Below the pieces are notes generated by a model. It worked only from the letters and a program-made list of their open reading frames with translations, did no database searches and was not told the origin of the DNA. A stretch of 47,458 nt of DNA from Planctomycetia bacterium. Lineage in GTDB: Bacteria > Planctomycetota > Planctomycetia > Gemmatales > Gemmataceae. This document shows, piece after piece, positions 25,325-33,949 of this stretch. Within the stretch, counting starts at the first letter, position 1, and every line of letters starts with the position of its first letter. Position numbers and translations under genes: made by a program. The stretch lies in contig SXID01000089.1 in assembly GCA_005772955.1 (NCBI GenBank), forward strand, positions 1 to 47,458, in the 5' to 3' direction.

Positions 25325-26431
25325 ATGTCTGTGCGCTTTGTAATGGTTGGCGGGTTTCTGGGCGCTGGAAAAACCACCACGCTAGGTCGGCTCGCGCGCT
25401 TGTACCAATCACAGGGAAAGCGGGTTGGCGTCGTGACGAACGACCAGGCGCAAGACCTCGTTGATACGAACACGTTCCGCGGGCAGGGGATCGCGGTCGA
25501 GGAGGTTCCCGGCGCCTGCTTCTGCTGCCGGTTCGACGACCTTGTGAGCCGGGTCGGGGCGCTCGAAACGTCCGAGCGTCCGGACGTGATCCTTGCCGAA
25601 CCGGTTGGCAGTTGCACCGACCTTGTCGCAACGGTCATTCAACCGCTCAAGGATCTTTACGCCGGCCGCTTTGAAGTCGCGCCGTACGCGGTGCTGTTCA
25701 AGCCGAGCCACGGAATTCGCATCTTACGAAAGCAGACCGCTGGCGGGTTCAGTCCGAAGGCCGCGTACATCTTCAAGAAGCAACTCGAAGAGGCCGATGC
25801 GATCGTGATAAACCGGATCGACGAACTCGACCCGCCAGGTATCGAAGAACTTTCGCGGCTCGTGAGCGAGCAGTTCCCCAACACCCCAACGCTGCGCGTC
25901 AGCGCAACTACCGGTGTGGGTTTCGACGCGTTTGCGGAGTTGCTCGACCAGAAAGGCGCGTTCGGCAGAAAGATCCTCGACATCGACTACGACACGTACG
26001 CGGAAGGCGAGGCCGAACTTGGCTGGCTGAACGCGACCACCCGGCTCACTTCGGACAAGCCGTTCGACCTTGATTCGCTTCTCACGGTTATTCTCGGTGA
26101 GTTGGCATCTGTGTGCCGCTCGCTCGGCGGCGAGGTGGCGCACCTGAAGCTCATCGGGATGGACGACGCGAGCGCGTTCGCGGTGGGCAACGTGGTGAGC
26201 AGCGACACGGCGCCCAAGCTCTCGCTGCCGAGCGGGCTGCACCCGCTCGCGGCCGACCTGATCGTGAACGCGCGCGTCGCGATCGACCCGACCGTGCTGG
26301 AAGCGGAAGTGAAGCGCGTGGTCGTGGCGGAGTGCGCGAAGGCCGGCGTGATCGCGGAGTTCCGCACGAGCCAGAGCCTTCGACCGGGGCGGCCGGTTCC
26401 GACGCACCGCTATCCGGCCGCGAAGAATTAG
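25325..26431 (+). CDS. CobW/HypB/UreG-type GTPase metallochaperone (G3E family)
   Basis: 368 residues from ATG 25325. P-loop GGFLGAGKTT (9-18), Asn-Asp after strand 2 (VVTNDQAQ), the cysteine triad CFCC (C65, C67, C68) in a metal-binding loop, Walker B-like ILAEPVGSC and NKxD-like INRIDEL. C-terminal residues beyond about 250 form the usual smaller domain. COG0523-type GTPases insert metal ions or cofactors into target proteins, powered by GTP. It lies convergent with the [2Fe-2S] ferredoxin gene; the shared hairpin region between them may terminate both. Metal identity cannot be read from the sequence. Confidence 0.88.
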   Translation: MSVRFVMVGGFLGAGKTTTLGRLARLYQSQGKRVGVVTNDQAQDLVDTNTFRGQGIAVEEVPGACFCCRFDDLVSRVGALETSERPDVILAEPVGSCTDLVATVIQPLKDLYAGRFEVAPYAVLFKPSHGIRILRKQTAGGFSPKAAYIFKKQLEEADAIVINRIDELDPPGIEELSRLVSEQFPNTPTLRVSATTGVGFDAFAELLDQKGAFGRKILDIDYDTYAEGEAELGWLNATTRLTSDKPFDLDSLLTVILGELASVCRSLGGEVAHLKLIGMDDASAFAVGNVVSSDTAPKLSLPSGLHPLAADLIVNARVAIDPTVLEAEVKRVVVAECAKAGVIAEFRTSQSLRPGRPVPTHRYPAAKN

Positions 26432-26436
26432 CACGC

Positions 26437-26547
26437 TTTCAGGAAATGTGTAGTGTCTTGGCAACGAGCCGCGACCGCAAGGGCGCGGTTGAGGTCTGCC
26501 ACTCCCTTGCGGTCGCGGCTCGTTCCTTCGCGCCGTATTTCCTGAAA
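26437..26547. repeat. Nested inverted repeat between convergent genes
   Basis: The outer arms TTTCAGGAAAT (26437-26447) and ATTTCCTGAAA (26537-26547) and the inner 20-base arms (26464-26483 and 26504-26523) are perfect reverse complements. The inner arm ACGAGCCGCGACCGCAAGGG looks like a dispersed repeat of GC-rich planctomycete genomes. It begins 5 bases after the GTPase stop and ends 5 bases before the ferredoxin stop, so it fills the whole gap. Confidence 0.85.
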
Positions 26548-26552
26548 ACGCT

Positions 26553-26936
26553 CTAGCTTCTCGGCAGCGGGTTGCGGGCGAAGATCCATTCTTCGATTGG
26601 TTTGCCGTCGATGAGGTGTTCTTGCACGAACCGCGGGATGCGGTCGGCGGTCATCCCCGCGTACCACGTCCCTTCGGGGTACACGACGAGGATCGGCCCT
26701 CCGGTGCAGATCCGCATACACCCGACCTTCGTGCGGTAGCACGCGGTTGGGCCGGCCGCGAGCGATAATTCGCGGTCCTTCAGCTCGCCCTTGAGCTTGT
26801 CCCACGCGGCCTGGGCGCTCTCTTTGCCGATCGCGGCGCAGCAGGAATCACCGACACACAGGAACACGTGCCGGTGGAAGTGGCCGATCAGCAGCTTATC
26901 GGCAATCGCAGACATCTTCTCGTTCGTCTCAGCCAT
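26553..26936 (-). CDS. Thioredoxin-like [2Fe-2S] ferredoxin
   Basis: 127 residues. The cluster ligands are visible: C27 and C32/C33 in FLCVGDSCC, then C66, C73 and C77 in ACYRTKVGCMRICTGGPILV. The pattern C-x4-C near the N-terminus with CMRIC later is typical of the thioredoxin-like [2Fe-2S] (Shethna-type) ferredoxins, as is VVYPEGTWYAGM. These small cytoplasmic proteins carry one electron. A terminal helix VQEHLIDGKPIEEWIF completes the fold. It sits 30 bases upstream of nothing on its own strand except the hairpin, and convergent with CobW. C33 and C66 are extra cysteines. Confidence 0.9.
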   Translation of the reverse strand: MAETNEKMSAIADKLLIGHFHRHVFLCVGDSCCAAIGKESAQAAWDKLKGELKDRELSLAAGPTACYRTKVGCMRICTGGPILVVYPEGTWYAGMTADRIPRFVQEHLIDGKPIEEWIFARNPLPRS

Positions 26937-26966
26937 CGTGAAACCTCGTTGGTCCTTCTCGGACCG

Positions 26967-29900
26967 TCACTCTACGCCGGTTTTCGCTCGTACCATTCTG
27001 ACGCGCCTGGCGATCTCGGCGAAGAGCAAGACGCTCGCCGTAGCGCCCGCGATCACCAGCCAGTCGATTGCGCTCAGCGGTTCGACGGTGAAGACCTTAC
27101 CGCCGAGCGTGACGATGAGCACCTGCCCGATCACCGTGAGTGAAGCGATCCCCAGGAAGTGCGGGTTCTCGAATAGCCGGTGCAATCCGGATTCCTCCGG
27201 CGCGAGCGAGCGGCAGTTGATTTGATTCCACACCTGGAAGAACACGTACACCGTGAAGAATAGCGTCACCTGCCGCGTCGTGAGTTGCGGGAATTCACCA
27301 GACCGCGGACCGGTCCCCGCGAACCACCCGGCGTGTTGCATTCCAATCAACATTGCGATCATCACACACACAAAGAACGCAGCCGTGATGAAGATGTTGC
27401 CAAGCATTGCGGGCGTGAGGATGTTCTCGTCGCGTTGCTTGGGCGGGCGGCGCATGAGGTTCGCGCGTGGCGGTTCGCTGCACAGCGCGATAGCCGCGAA
27501 TGTGTCCATGATGACGTTGATCCAGAGCAACTGCAGTACCGTGAACGGCGGCTTCAGACCGAGAAACGGCCCGATGAACGCGATGAGCAGCGCGGATACG
27601 TTGATGGTCAGTTGGAACTGAATGAACCGCTGAATGTTCTCGTAGAGCGCGCGGCCCCAGTGGACGCCGCGAACGATCGTGCTGAACGCATCGTCGAGCA
27701 GAACGATCTTGCTCGCTTCCTTTGCGACCTCCGTGCCCGAGAGGCCCATCGCGAGGCCAACATCGGCTTTCTTGAGCGCGGGCGCGTCGTTCGTGCCGTC
27801 GCCGGTCATCGCGACGACGTGGTTCTGCGCTTGCAGCAATTCCACGAGGCGGAACTTGTCACCGGGGAGCGCGCGTGCGAGTACGTGCAGTCGCGGGAGC
27901 AACGCGGTCAACTCGGCGTCGCTTAGTTGCGCGAACTCGGCGTGCGTCATCGCGATCGCGTTTGGTTCGTCGAGCAGACCTAGATCGCGGCCAATCGCGC
28001 GGGCCGTTTCGATCGTGTCGCCGGTGATCATCTTCACTTCGATGCCCGCGGCGCGGCACTGACACACAGCCTCCTTCACGTCGTCGCGGAGCGGGTCGCG
28101 GATGCCCACCCAGCCGTCGAAGATCAGCCCGTTCTCGATCTCCGTGCGCCGAGCGTGGATCGCGTCTGCCTCGTGCGGGAAATCTGGCGGCGGTTCCGCG
28201 TGCGCGAACGCGAGCGTCCGCATCGCGTCGCCGGCCGCGGTGGAGATGTGCGCCTGAATCTCGGCTCGCACTTCGGGCGTGAGATTGTCCGTTGTGCCGT
28301 CAGGCGCGAGGTATTTGTCGCACTGCGAGAGGAGAACTTCTGGCGCGCCTTTGACGAGCGTGACCGCGCGGCCGTTGATATTGACCACACTGGTCATCCG
28401 CTTGCGATCGGATGAGAAGTGAACCTGGTACAAGACCGGGAACTGCTCGCGCATGTGGAGGTGTTCGAGTCCGTCGTCGGCGCGGATCCAGGCGCCTGCC
28501 GCGAGCCAGTGCAACAACGATCCTTCGGTGCTGTTGCCGATTGTGATCGTCTTGCCGTTCTTCAATTCGAGGTTGGCGGTGGAGTTGACGGCCGCGTTCA
28601 CGATCAACCAGTGCAGCGGAGAGTTGTGGGCCGGCCAGTCACCGACGCCCGATGAGGTGAGAAGCGACGTCTCTTCAAACGACTTGTCGAACACGACTGT
28701 GCACAGCCCGACGCGCGCCACCGTCATCTTGTTCTGCGTGAGCGTGCCGGTCTTGTCGGAGCAGATCACGGTGGCGGAGCCGATCGTCTCGCATGCGACG
28801 AGTTGCCGCACGAGCGAGTTCGCTTTGCTCATCTTTCGCCACGCAATCGCGAGCGACACGGTCACGCTCATCGGGAGCCCTTCCGGGACCGCTACCACGA
28901 TCACAATGATCATGTAGACGAAGTACGAGAGCAACGCCCGCACGCTCGCGAGCAGCACCTTGCCCGAATCTTCGCCTTCCGAGGGGAACCGCACTTCGCC
29001 CACCAACAGTCCGCGAACGAACAGCGCCGCGAAGATCGCGACAGCCGCGACGTACCCAATCGTGCTGATCCGGCGAGCGAGGACTCCGAGTTTCTCCTGC
29101 AGCGGTGTGGACGACTTCGAGATGGCGAGTTTCTGTTGGACTCGCTCGTGCTGAGGGTCACTTCCGATCGCTGGTTCGCCTGACAAGCGGTGGGCGATCT
29201 GGCCGAGCATCGTGTCGTCGCCCACGTTGGTGACGATCATCTGGCCGATACCGTCGCGGATTTGCGTTGCGCGGAACACGCCCCCGGGATCGTCCGGACC
29301 GTCGGAGGTGTCATCGGGGCCGCTCGCGGTCTTCTTCACCGGTTCGCTCTCGCCGGTCATCAGCGATTGATCGACGTGCAGTTCGTTCGCGCGCACGATC
29401 CGGCCATCGGCGGGAATCTCGTCGCCCATCTGGAGCGATACGAGATCGCCGACGACGGTGTCTTCGAGCGCGACAGTGCGAACGGCGCCGCTGCGCTGGA
29501 CCTTGACGAGGATCGCGTCTTTCGTCGCGTTGAGTTTCTCGAACTCATGGTCGCTGCGGTACTCGCTGAAGAACGCCACTCCGGTCGCGAGGAACACCGC
29601 GACCATCACCGCCAGTCCCTCATATGACGGGTGGCCGGCGGCGACGGTCGCGCCGACCAGCAACCCCGCGAGGACGAACATGACGGACGGAATCCACACG
29701 CCGAGGCGCGCGCGTGCGAGCACCGCAAGTACCGCGACTACCGCACCGAGGCCTGACCCGCCTGCGGTCGGTGACACATCGAACAGGTCCACCACGATCT
29801 TGAGTAGAGATGCGGCGAGCAGAATCTTGATGATGGGGTCGTCGAACTTTTCGAGGAACTTCCACCAGACCGGTTCGCGGGGGAGAGGTGTAAGCCGGTT

Positions 29901-29999
29901 CGGGCCGAATTTCGCCCGACTCTCGTCAACCTGTTCGTTGGTCAGCCCGGTTTCGGCGGCATGTGGAAACAGTTCGGACACGGCGCGGAGTGATCGCAT
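26967..29999 (-). CDS. P-type calcium-transporting ATPase, PMCA-type
   Basis: 1010 residues. Motifs in order: actuator loop MTGESEPVKK (T215-S218), the ion-site helix VAVPEGLPMSV (P372-P376), phosphorylation site DKTGTLTQNKMTV (D415), KGAPEVLL in the nucleotide-binding domain, and TGDGTNDAPALKKADVGLAMG. Ten membrane helices are expected, with the last six in the C-terminal third (LLIAFIGPFLGLKPPF, NVIMDTFAAIALCSEPP). PMCA-like enzymes move Ca2+ out of the cytoplasm using ATP. Odd: between the first and second helices there is extra hydrophobic sequence (about 83-121) absent from textbook members. It begins 107 bases after frr on the same strand. Confidence 0.93.
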   Translation of the reverse strand: MRSLRAVSELFPHAAETGLTNEQVDESRAKFGPNRLTPLPREPVWWKFLEKFDDPIIKILLAASLLKIVVDLFDVSPTAGGSGLGAVVAVLAVLARARLGVWIPSVMFVLAGLLVGATVAAGHPSYEGLAVMVAVFLATGVAFFSEYRSDHEFEKLNATKDAILVKVQRSGAVRTVALEDTVVGDLVSLQMGDEIPADGRIVRANELHVDQSLMTGESEPVKKTASGPDDTSDGPDDPGGVFRATQIRDGIGQMIVTNVGDDTMLGQIAHRLSGEPAIGSDPQHERVQQKLAISKSSTPLQEKLGVLARRISTIGYVAAVAIFAALFVRGLLVGEVRFPSEGEDSGKVLLASVRALLSYFVYMIIVIVVAVPEGLPMSVTVSLAIAWRKMSKANSLVRQLVACETIGSATVICSDKTGTLTQNKMTVARVGLCTVVFDKSFEETSLLTSSGVGDWPAHNSPLHWLIVNAAVNSTANLELKNGKTITIGNSTEGSLLHWLAAGAWIRADDGLEHLHMREQFPVLYQVHFSSDRKRMTSVVNINGRAVTLVKGAPEVLLSQCDKYLAPDGTTDNLTPEVRAEIQAHISTAAGDAMRTLAFAHAEPPPDFPHEADAIHARRTEIENGLIFDGWVGIRDPLRDDVKEAVCQCRAAGIEVKMITGDTIETARAIGRDLGLLDEPNAIAMTHAEFAQLSDAELTALLPRLHVLARALPGDKFRLVELLQAQNHVVAMTGDGTNDAPALKKADVGLAMGLSGTEVAKEASKIVLLDDAFSTIVRGVHWGRALYENIQRFIQFQLTINVSALLIAFIGPFLGLKPPFTVLQLLWINVIMDTFAAIALCSEPPRANLMRRPPKQRDENILTPAMLGNIFITAAFFVCVMIAMLIGMQHAGWFAGTGPRSGEFPQLTTRQVTLFFTVYVFFQVWNQINCRSLAPEESGLHRLFENPHFLGIASLTVIGQVLIVTLGGKVFTVEPLSAIDWLVIAGATASVLLFAEIARRVRMVRAKTGVE

Positions 30000-30106
30000 G
30001 TCGCCATTCTACGGACGCGGTGAACCTGCGGGTTGCACGCTAACCCGCGACAGTCCTCTCCTGTCCTCTGCACTTCACTCCGTCTTCTGACTGCTGTCTC
30101 CTGACG

Positions 30107-30667
30107 CTACTGTTCCATCACTTCTTTCTCTTTCGTGGCGCTAAGCGTGTCAATCTTGCCTTCGTAGCTCTTGAGCAGGTCTTGCATCTTCACCTTGCCC
30201 TTGTCGCGTTCGTCCTCGGTCATCGTTTTGGCCTTCTCCGCGTCGTCGAAGTGTTTGTTCCCGTCGCGGCGGATGTTGCGGCACGAGACCTTCGCGGCCT
30301 CGGCGGACTTCTTGAGTTGCGCGACGATCTTCTTCCGCTGGTCGCCGCTCATCGCGGGCATCGAGAGGCGGATCAACTTGCCGTCATTGTTGGGCGCGAG
30401 GCCGAGGTCGCTGGCGCGGATAGCCTTTTCGATCTCTTTGAGACTGTCGGCCGCGTAGGGCTTGATGACGATGGTCGCGGCGTCCGGGCACGTGACGCTG
30501 GCCACGTCGCGGATGGGCGACAGGGTGCCGTAGTTGTCCACGCGGAGCGAGTCGAGCATTTGAGGCGACGCCCGCCCGGTTCGCAAGCCTCGGAGTTCGT
30601 TGCGGAACACGTCCAGCGCCTTCTCCATCCGGTCTTCGGAGTCCTTCAGAATCTGTGGGGCATTCAT
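30107..30667 (-). CDS. frr: Ribosome recycling factor
   Basis: 186 residues, the normal length. The signature helix EDRMEKALDVFRNELRGLRTGRASPQML opens the protein, and VDNYGTLSPIRDVASVTCPD, IEKAIRASDLGLAPNNDGKL, RLSMPAMSGDQRKKIV and the final long helix DERDKGKVKMQDLLKSYEGK all fit the family. With EF-G it splits the post-termination ribosome so that it can be reused; it is normally essential. It follows pyrH on the same strand, as in most bacteria, here after about 100 bases rather than closely packed. Confidence 0.97.
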   Translation of the reverse strand: MNAPQILKDSEDRMEKALDVFRNELRGLRTGRASPQMLDSLRVDNYGTLSPIRDVASVTCPDAATIVIKPYAADSLKEIEKAIRASDLGLAPNNDGKLIRLSMPAMSGDQRKKIVAQLKKSAEAAKVSCRNIRRDGNKHFDDAEKAKTMTEDERDKGKVKMQDLLKSYEGKIDTLSATKEKEVMEQ

Positions 30668-30678
30668 GGCACACCAGG

Positions 30679-30699
30679 GTTCAGTGTTCAGTGTTCAGT
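30679..30699. repeat. Heptamer tandem repeat GTTCAGT x3
   Basis: Three perfect copies of GTTCAGT lie in the pyrH-frr gap, 12 bases upstream of frr's start on its strand. Period-7 short repeats of the CAGT type occur elsewhere in the window, notably inside carB. Confidence 0.75.
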
Positions 30700-30768
30700 C
30701 AGACACGATGGAATTATTGTCGCAGGTGGTGGGCAATCCGGGAAGATGGGCGAAGTCGCGTTCGCCGA

Positions 30769-31506
30769 CTACCCGCTGACAATCGTCCCGATCGGCAGGC
30801 CGGCGACGGCCTTCTCGATCGCGCCGTCCTGCTTGTAGTTGAACACGAGGATGGGCAGTTTCGCGAGCCGGCACATCTCGAACGCGCCGATGTCCATCAC
30901 GCCCAACTGCTTCTGGATCACTTGATCGAAGGTGAGTTTCTCGAACTTCTCCGCATACTGGTTCTTAACCGGGTCGGCGTTGTAGACTCCGTCCACTTTC
31001 GTGGCCTTCAGCAGAACGTCGGCCTGGAGTTCAGTTCCGCGGAGCGCGGCGGCGGTGTCTGTGGTGACGAACGGGTTGCCGGTGCCGCCCGCGAGGATCA
31101 CGATGCGGCCTTTCTCCAGGTGCCTGATCGCCCGGCGCCGGATGTAAGGTTCCGCGACCGTCTCCATGCGCACCGCGCTTTGCAATCGCGTTTCCACGCC
31201 CATCGCTTCGAGCGTGTCCTGCAGCGCAAGTCCGTTCATGACGGTTGCGAGCATTCCCATGTAGTCGGCGGTCGCGGGTTTGATGCGCTCGTCGCCGGCG
31301 GAGAACTGCGCGCCGCGCAACAGGTTCCCGCCGCCGATCACGACCGCGAGTTGTACCCCACGGGCGGCGACCCGCGCGAGTTGCACCGCGATGGCTTTCG
31401 TCTCGTCGAGGCTGATGCCGAGTTTGCGGTCTTGGAACCCGAGCGCCTCGCCGCTGAGTTTCAGCAGGACGCGCTTGTACTTGGGCCGGTCGGAAGTGTC
31501 GGGCAT
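30769..31506 (-). CDS. pyrH: UMP kinase
   Basis: 245 residues from ATG 31506, chosen because it lines up with the family's start (MPDTSDRPKYKRVLLKLSGE). Amino-acid-kinase motifs: KRVLLKLSGEALG, QLAVVIGGGNLLRG, ATADYMGMLATVMNGLALQD, GRIVILAGGTGNPFVTTDTA and KATKVDGVYNADPVKN. Bacterial UMP kinase makes UDP from UMP and ATP, is allosterically controlled by GTP and UTP, and works as a hexamer. It is followed by frr, the usual order. tsf, which normally precedes it, is not here. Confidence 0.96.
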   Translation of the reverse strand: MPDTSDRPKYKRVLLKLSGEALGFQDRKLGISLDETKAIAVQLARVAARGVQLAVVIGGGNLLRGAQFSAGDERIKPATADYMGMLATVMNGLALQDTLEAMGVETRLQSAVRMETVAEPYIRRRAIRHLEKGRIVILAGGTGNPFVTTDTAAALRGTELQADVLLKATKVDGVYNADPVKNQYAEKFEKLTFDQVIQKQLGVMDIGAFEMCRLAKLPILVFNYKQDGAIEKAVAGLPIGTIVSG

Positions 31507-31604
31507 GATTGTGCGGTCAGCGTGTGCGGGGACGCGGGGCGACATGCGCGCGCGTAGGCGATTCGCTTCTGGACAGACTACGAACCGCCTTTGCGTGCGG
31601 CAGG

Positions 31605-32342
31605 CTAACCGAGGCTTATACCAGCACCGAAACCTGCGCCGGTTCCGATCGCGAGCCGGAACAACCCCAGAACCAACCCCACGAGGATGATCCCCGCGAT
31701 AATCCGCAACAGCATGAGTTGTTCGGTGAGGAGGAACCCGAGGCAACCGACCGAGACCAGCATGAAGCCGAACATCACGCCATAGCCCTCGTACAACCGC
31801 GACCGCTTGTTCCCGATTTCGGTGCCGCGTTTGTCCTCGTCCGCTTCTTTCTTTGGGATGATGTATTCGTCCTCGATCTTCTTCTTGTCGTCGTCGTATT
31901 TTTTCTGGTCGTCGCCGGTGAGTTCCGAGCGGTCCTTCTTCCCTTTTGGTAGCAACTTGCGGAGGCGCACTTCTTCTTCCAGGGCGAGTTTCTTTTCGTA
32001 CTCGATCGCACGCTGGTTAGAGGCCGCGGCGAGAACCTGCAAGAACGTGAAGAACAGCACGAGGAACACACCGGTGCCGAACAGCAGACCGGGCACGCCG
32101 CCGATCGCTCTCAGCGGGTTGAAGCCGGGACCGAAGGGACGCCGTTTCTTGACAACGGGTTCCTCGGTTTCGTCCGCTGCCGATCGTGAGGGGGCCAGTG
32201 CCGGTTCGGTTCCGTCGTCCACCACCAACCCGGCCTCTGTGACCGTGAGTGCGGCGCTACATTTCTTGCACTTCAGCCGCCGCCCGATGTCCTTCGCGGC
32301 CACATTGTAAAGCGCCCCACACGTGGGACAGTTGCTGTTCAC
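31605..32342 (-). CDS. Zinc-ribbon, multi-pass membrane protein of unknown function
   Basis: 245 residues from a GTG at 32342 with AGGA upstream. C5-x2-C8 and C25-x2-C28 (NCPTCG ... LKCKKC) form a small zinc ribbon of the MJ0042 kind. A cytoplasmic linker leads to one membrane helix (VPGLLFGTGVFLVLFFTFLQ, about 83-107), a charged coiled region (KKLALEEEVRLRKLLPKG, KKYDDDKKKIEDEYI) and a helical hairpin near the C-terminus (GYGVMFGFMLVSVGCLGFLL and RIIAGIILVGLVLGLFRLAI). No function is known. It lies about 100 bases ahead of pyrH on the same strand. Such zinc ribbons plus membrane regions are frequent in planctomycetes. Confidence 0.75.
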   Translation of the reverse strand: MNSNCPTCGALYNVAAKDIGRRLKCKKCSAALTVTEAGLVVDDGTEPALAPSRSAADETEEPVVKKRRPFGPGFNPLRAIGGVPGLLFGTGVFLVLFFTFLQVLAAASNQRAIEYEKKLALEEEVRLRKLLPKGKKDRSELTGDDQKKYDDDKKKIEDEYIIPKKEADEDKRGTEIGNKRSRLYEGYGVMFGFMLVSVGCLGFLLTEQLMLLRIIAGIILVGLVLGLFRLAIGTGAGFGAGISLG

Positions 32343-32564
32343 AGGTAGTTCCTGGTAAAGAAGTTATATCAATTTGGCAACGGCTTCGAGCCATGGAGAC
32401 ACATGAAGAACCCCTGCTCGACTTGAGGAGCGTTGTACCTTCCTTCAATTCGGCCGCGATTCGGCACCGCGGAGATGGTCGCCCGCAACGAGCAAAGGTG
32501 TTTGGAAACTCTACGCACCCCGCGAGAGGGTTGCAAGCGATTCGCGAACGTACGCGTGTAACTT

Positions 32565-33893
32565 TCAGTCGCCGTTAGTCAGGTGCCGGGGGTGGGCGAT
32601 GCGGCGCTTGAGCAGGGCGGCCTCGGCGACGCCGTCGAGTACGCCGGGCAACACGTCCGAGACGGCCACGGGCGCGTCGCCGGCGGTCGCGGATTGCACG
32701 TTCCCGGTCACGTCGATGTGAACCGCGCGTTCACCCCGCACCGCGGCCATCACGCCCATGCCGACGCGCGTCAGCCGGTTGCCGGACAAGTCCAGGTGCC
32801 GTACGTGGGCGAACACCCGATCGAAGGCTTTGCGAGCCGCGGTCGCACCCGCGTCTGTGATTTGGTTGCGCGCCAGGCGCAGCGACTTCAACCGGCCGAG
32901 GTGGGGTGAGTCGAGCAGCGCCGCGAGACCCGAATCGCCCAGGTAGTTGTGTGAGAGGTCGAGTGTGGTACAAGCGGCGAGCGCGGGAGACAACGCGAGA
33001 ACGGCCGCGCCCGCGTGCCCGATGGTGTTCGCCCGCAGCACCAGTTCCGGTTCTGTTTTCGTCGCGCGAGAAAACAACGCGGAACGCGAGAAGGCAGCAA
33101 TCCCGGCGTCACCGATACGGTTCCCGCTCACGCGAAGCACGCGGACACGTGTGAACGACTTGCTCGCGACCACCGCCGTCAGCCCGGCGTCGCCGACGTC
33201 GTTGCCGGAGAGGTCCAGAGTGGTCAACCCCGCGAAGAACGGCGATCCCGCGAGGCTCATGATTCCCGCGTCGCCGATCAGGTCGTTGTCGTTGATCGCG
33301 AGCGCCGTGAGGCTCGCGAAGTTGCTGCTGCGGGCCAGGATGTGCACGCCCGCGTCGTCGAGTTCGTTGAACCCGAGGTCGAGCGATTCGAGGTTCTTGA
33401 GGTGCGGCGACCGAACGAGCGGTTCCAACCCGCGGTTTCCCAGAGAGCAGTTGCACAGGTCGAGTTCGTGGACGCGCGCGAGCAGTGGCGACGCAGCCAC
33501 CTTCACCATCACGGGGGCCGCGTCGCGGAGGCTCAGACGGCGAATGTGGAGGCGCGAGAAGAGTTCATCGCCACGTTCGAGGAACGTGTTGGCATCGACA
33601 GATACGGAATCGGGAACGCCGCGGCGGAAATCGACCGTCTCGACCAACCCCGCGAGGTGCGCGGTCCACGCGTTGCGGTTGGTAGCGAGCAATTCGACCT
33701 GTCGGTCGCTGAGTGCGGGCCGGCGCGGGTCGTCTTCGCCGAGGCGCGCGAGCGCGAGTTGAACGCGGATCAGTTCCGCACGATCCGGTGCGCCGGAGTC
33801 GTCGAGGAAATCGGCGTACACCAGTCGCGGTCGGTCGTCCGCGTACCGGTCGAACACCGCGTCGAGGAACGGTTGCTCGTCCGTGAAGTACAT
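32565..33893 (-). CDS. TIGR02996 / leucine-rich-repeat protein (downstream copy)
   Basis: 442 residues from ATG 33893. A GTG at 33953 is in frame and overlaps the upstream stop (GTGA), so the start could lie 20 codons earlier. The N-terminus FLDAVFDRYADDRPRLVYAD and FLDDSGAPDRAELIRVQLAL is the repeat-companion domain. It is followed by at least eight leucine-rich repeats of ribonuclease-inhibitor type (LESLDLGFNELDDAGVHILA, LTTLDLSGNDVGDAGLTAVV, TLDLSHNYLGDSGLAALLDS), which usually form a binding surface. There is no signal peptide or membrane helix, so it is probably cytoplasmic. The partner is unknown. Confidence 0.82.
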   Translation of the reverse strand: MYFTDEQPFLDAVFDRYADDRPRLVYADFLDDSGAPDRAELIRVQLALARLGEDDPRRPALSDRQVELLATNRNAWTAHLAGLVETVDFRRGVPDSVSVDANTFLERGDELFSRLHIRRLSLRDAAPVMVKVAASPLLARVHELDLCNCSLGNRGLEPLVRSPHLKNLESLDLGFNELDDAGVHILARSSNFASLTALAINDNDLIGDAGIMSLAGSPFFAGLTTLDLSGNDVGDAGLTAVVASKSFTRVRVLRVSGNRIGDAGIAAFSRSALFSRATKTEPELVLRANTIGHAGAAVLALSPALAACTTLDLSHNYLGDSGLAALLDSPHLGRLKSLRLARNQITDAGATAARKAFDRVFAHVRHLDLSGNRLTRVGMGVMAAVRGERAVHIDVTGNVQSATAGDAPVAVSDVLPGVLDGVAEAALLKRRIAHPRHLTNGD

Positions 33894-33949
33894 GACGGCA
33901 TCGTAACTCGTGAACGTCGGCGATGCGAGCGCGAAGAACCGTGACGCAG

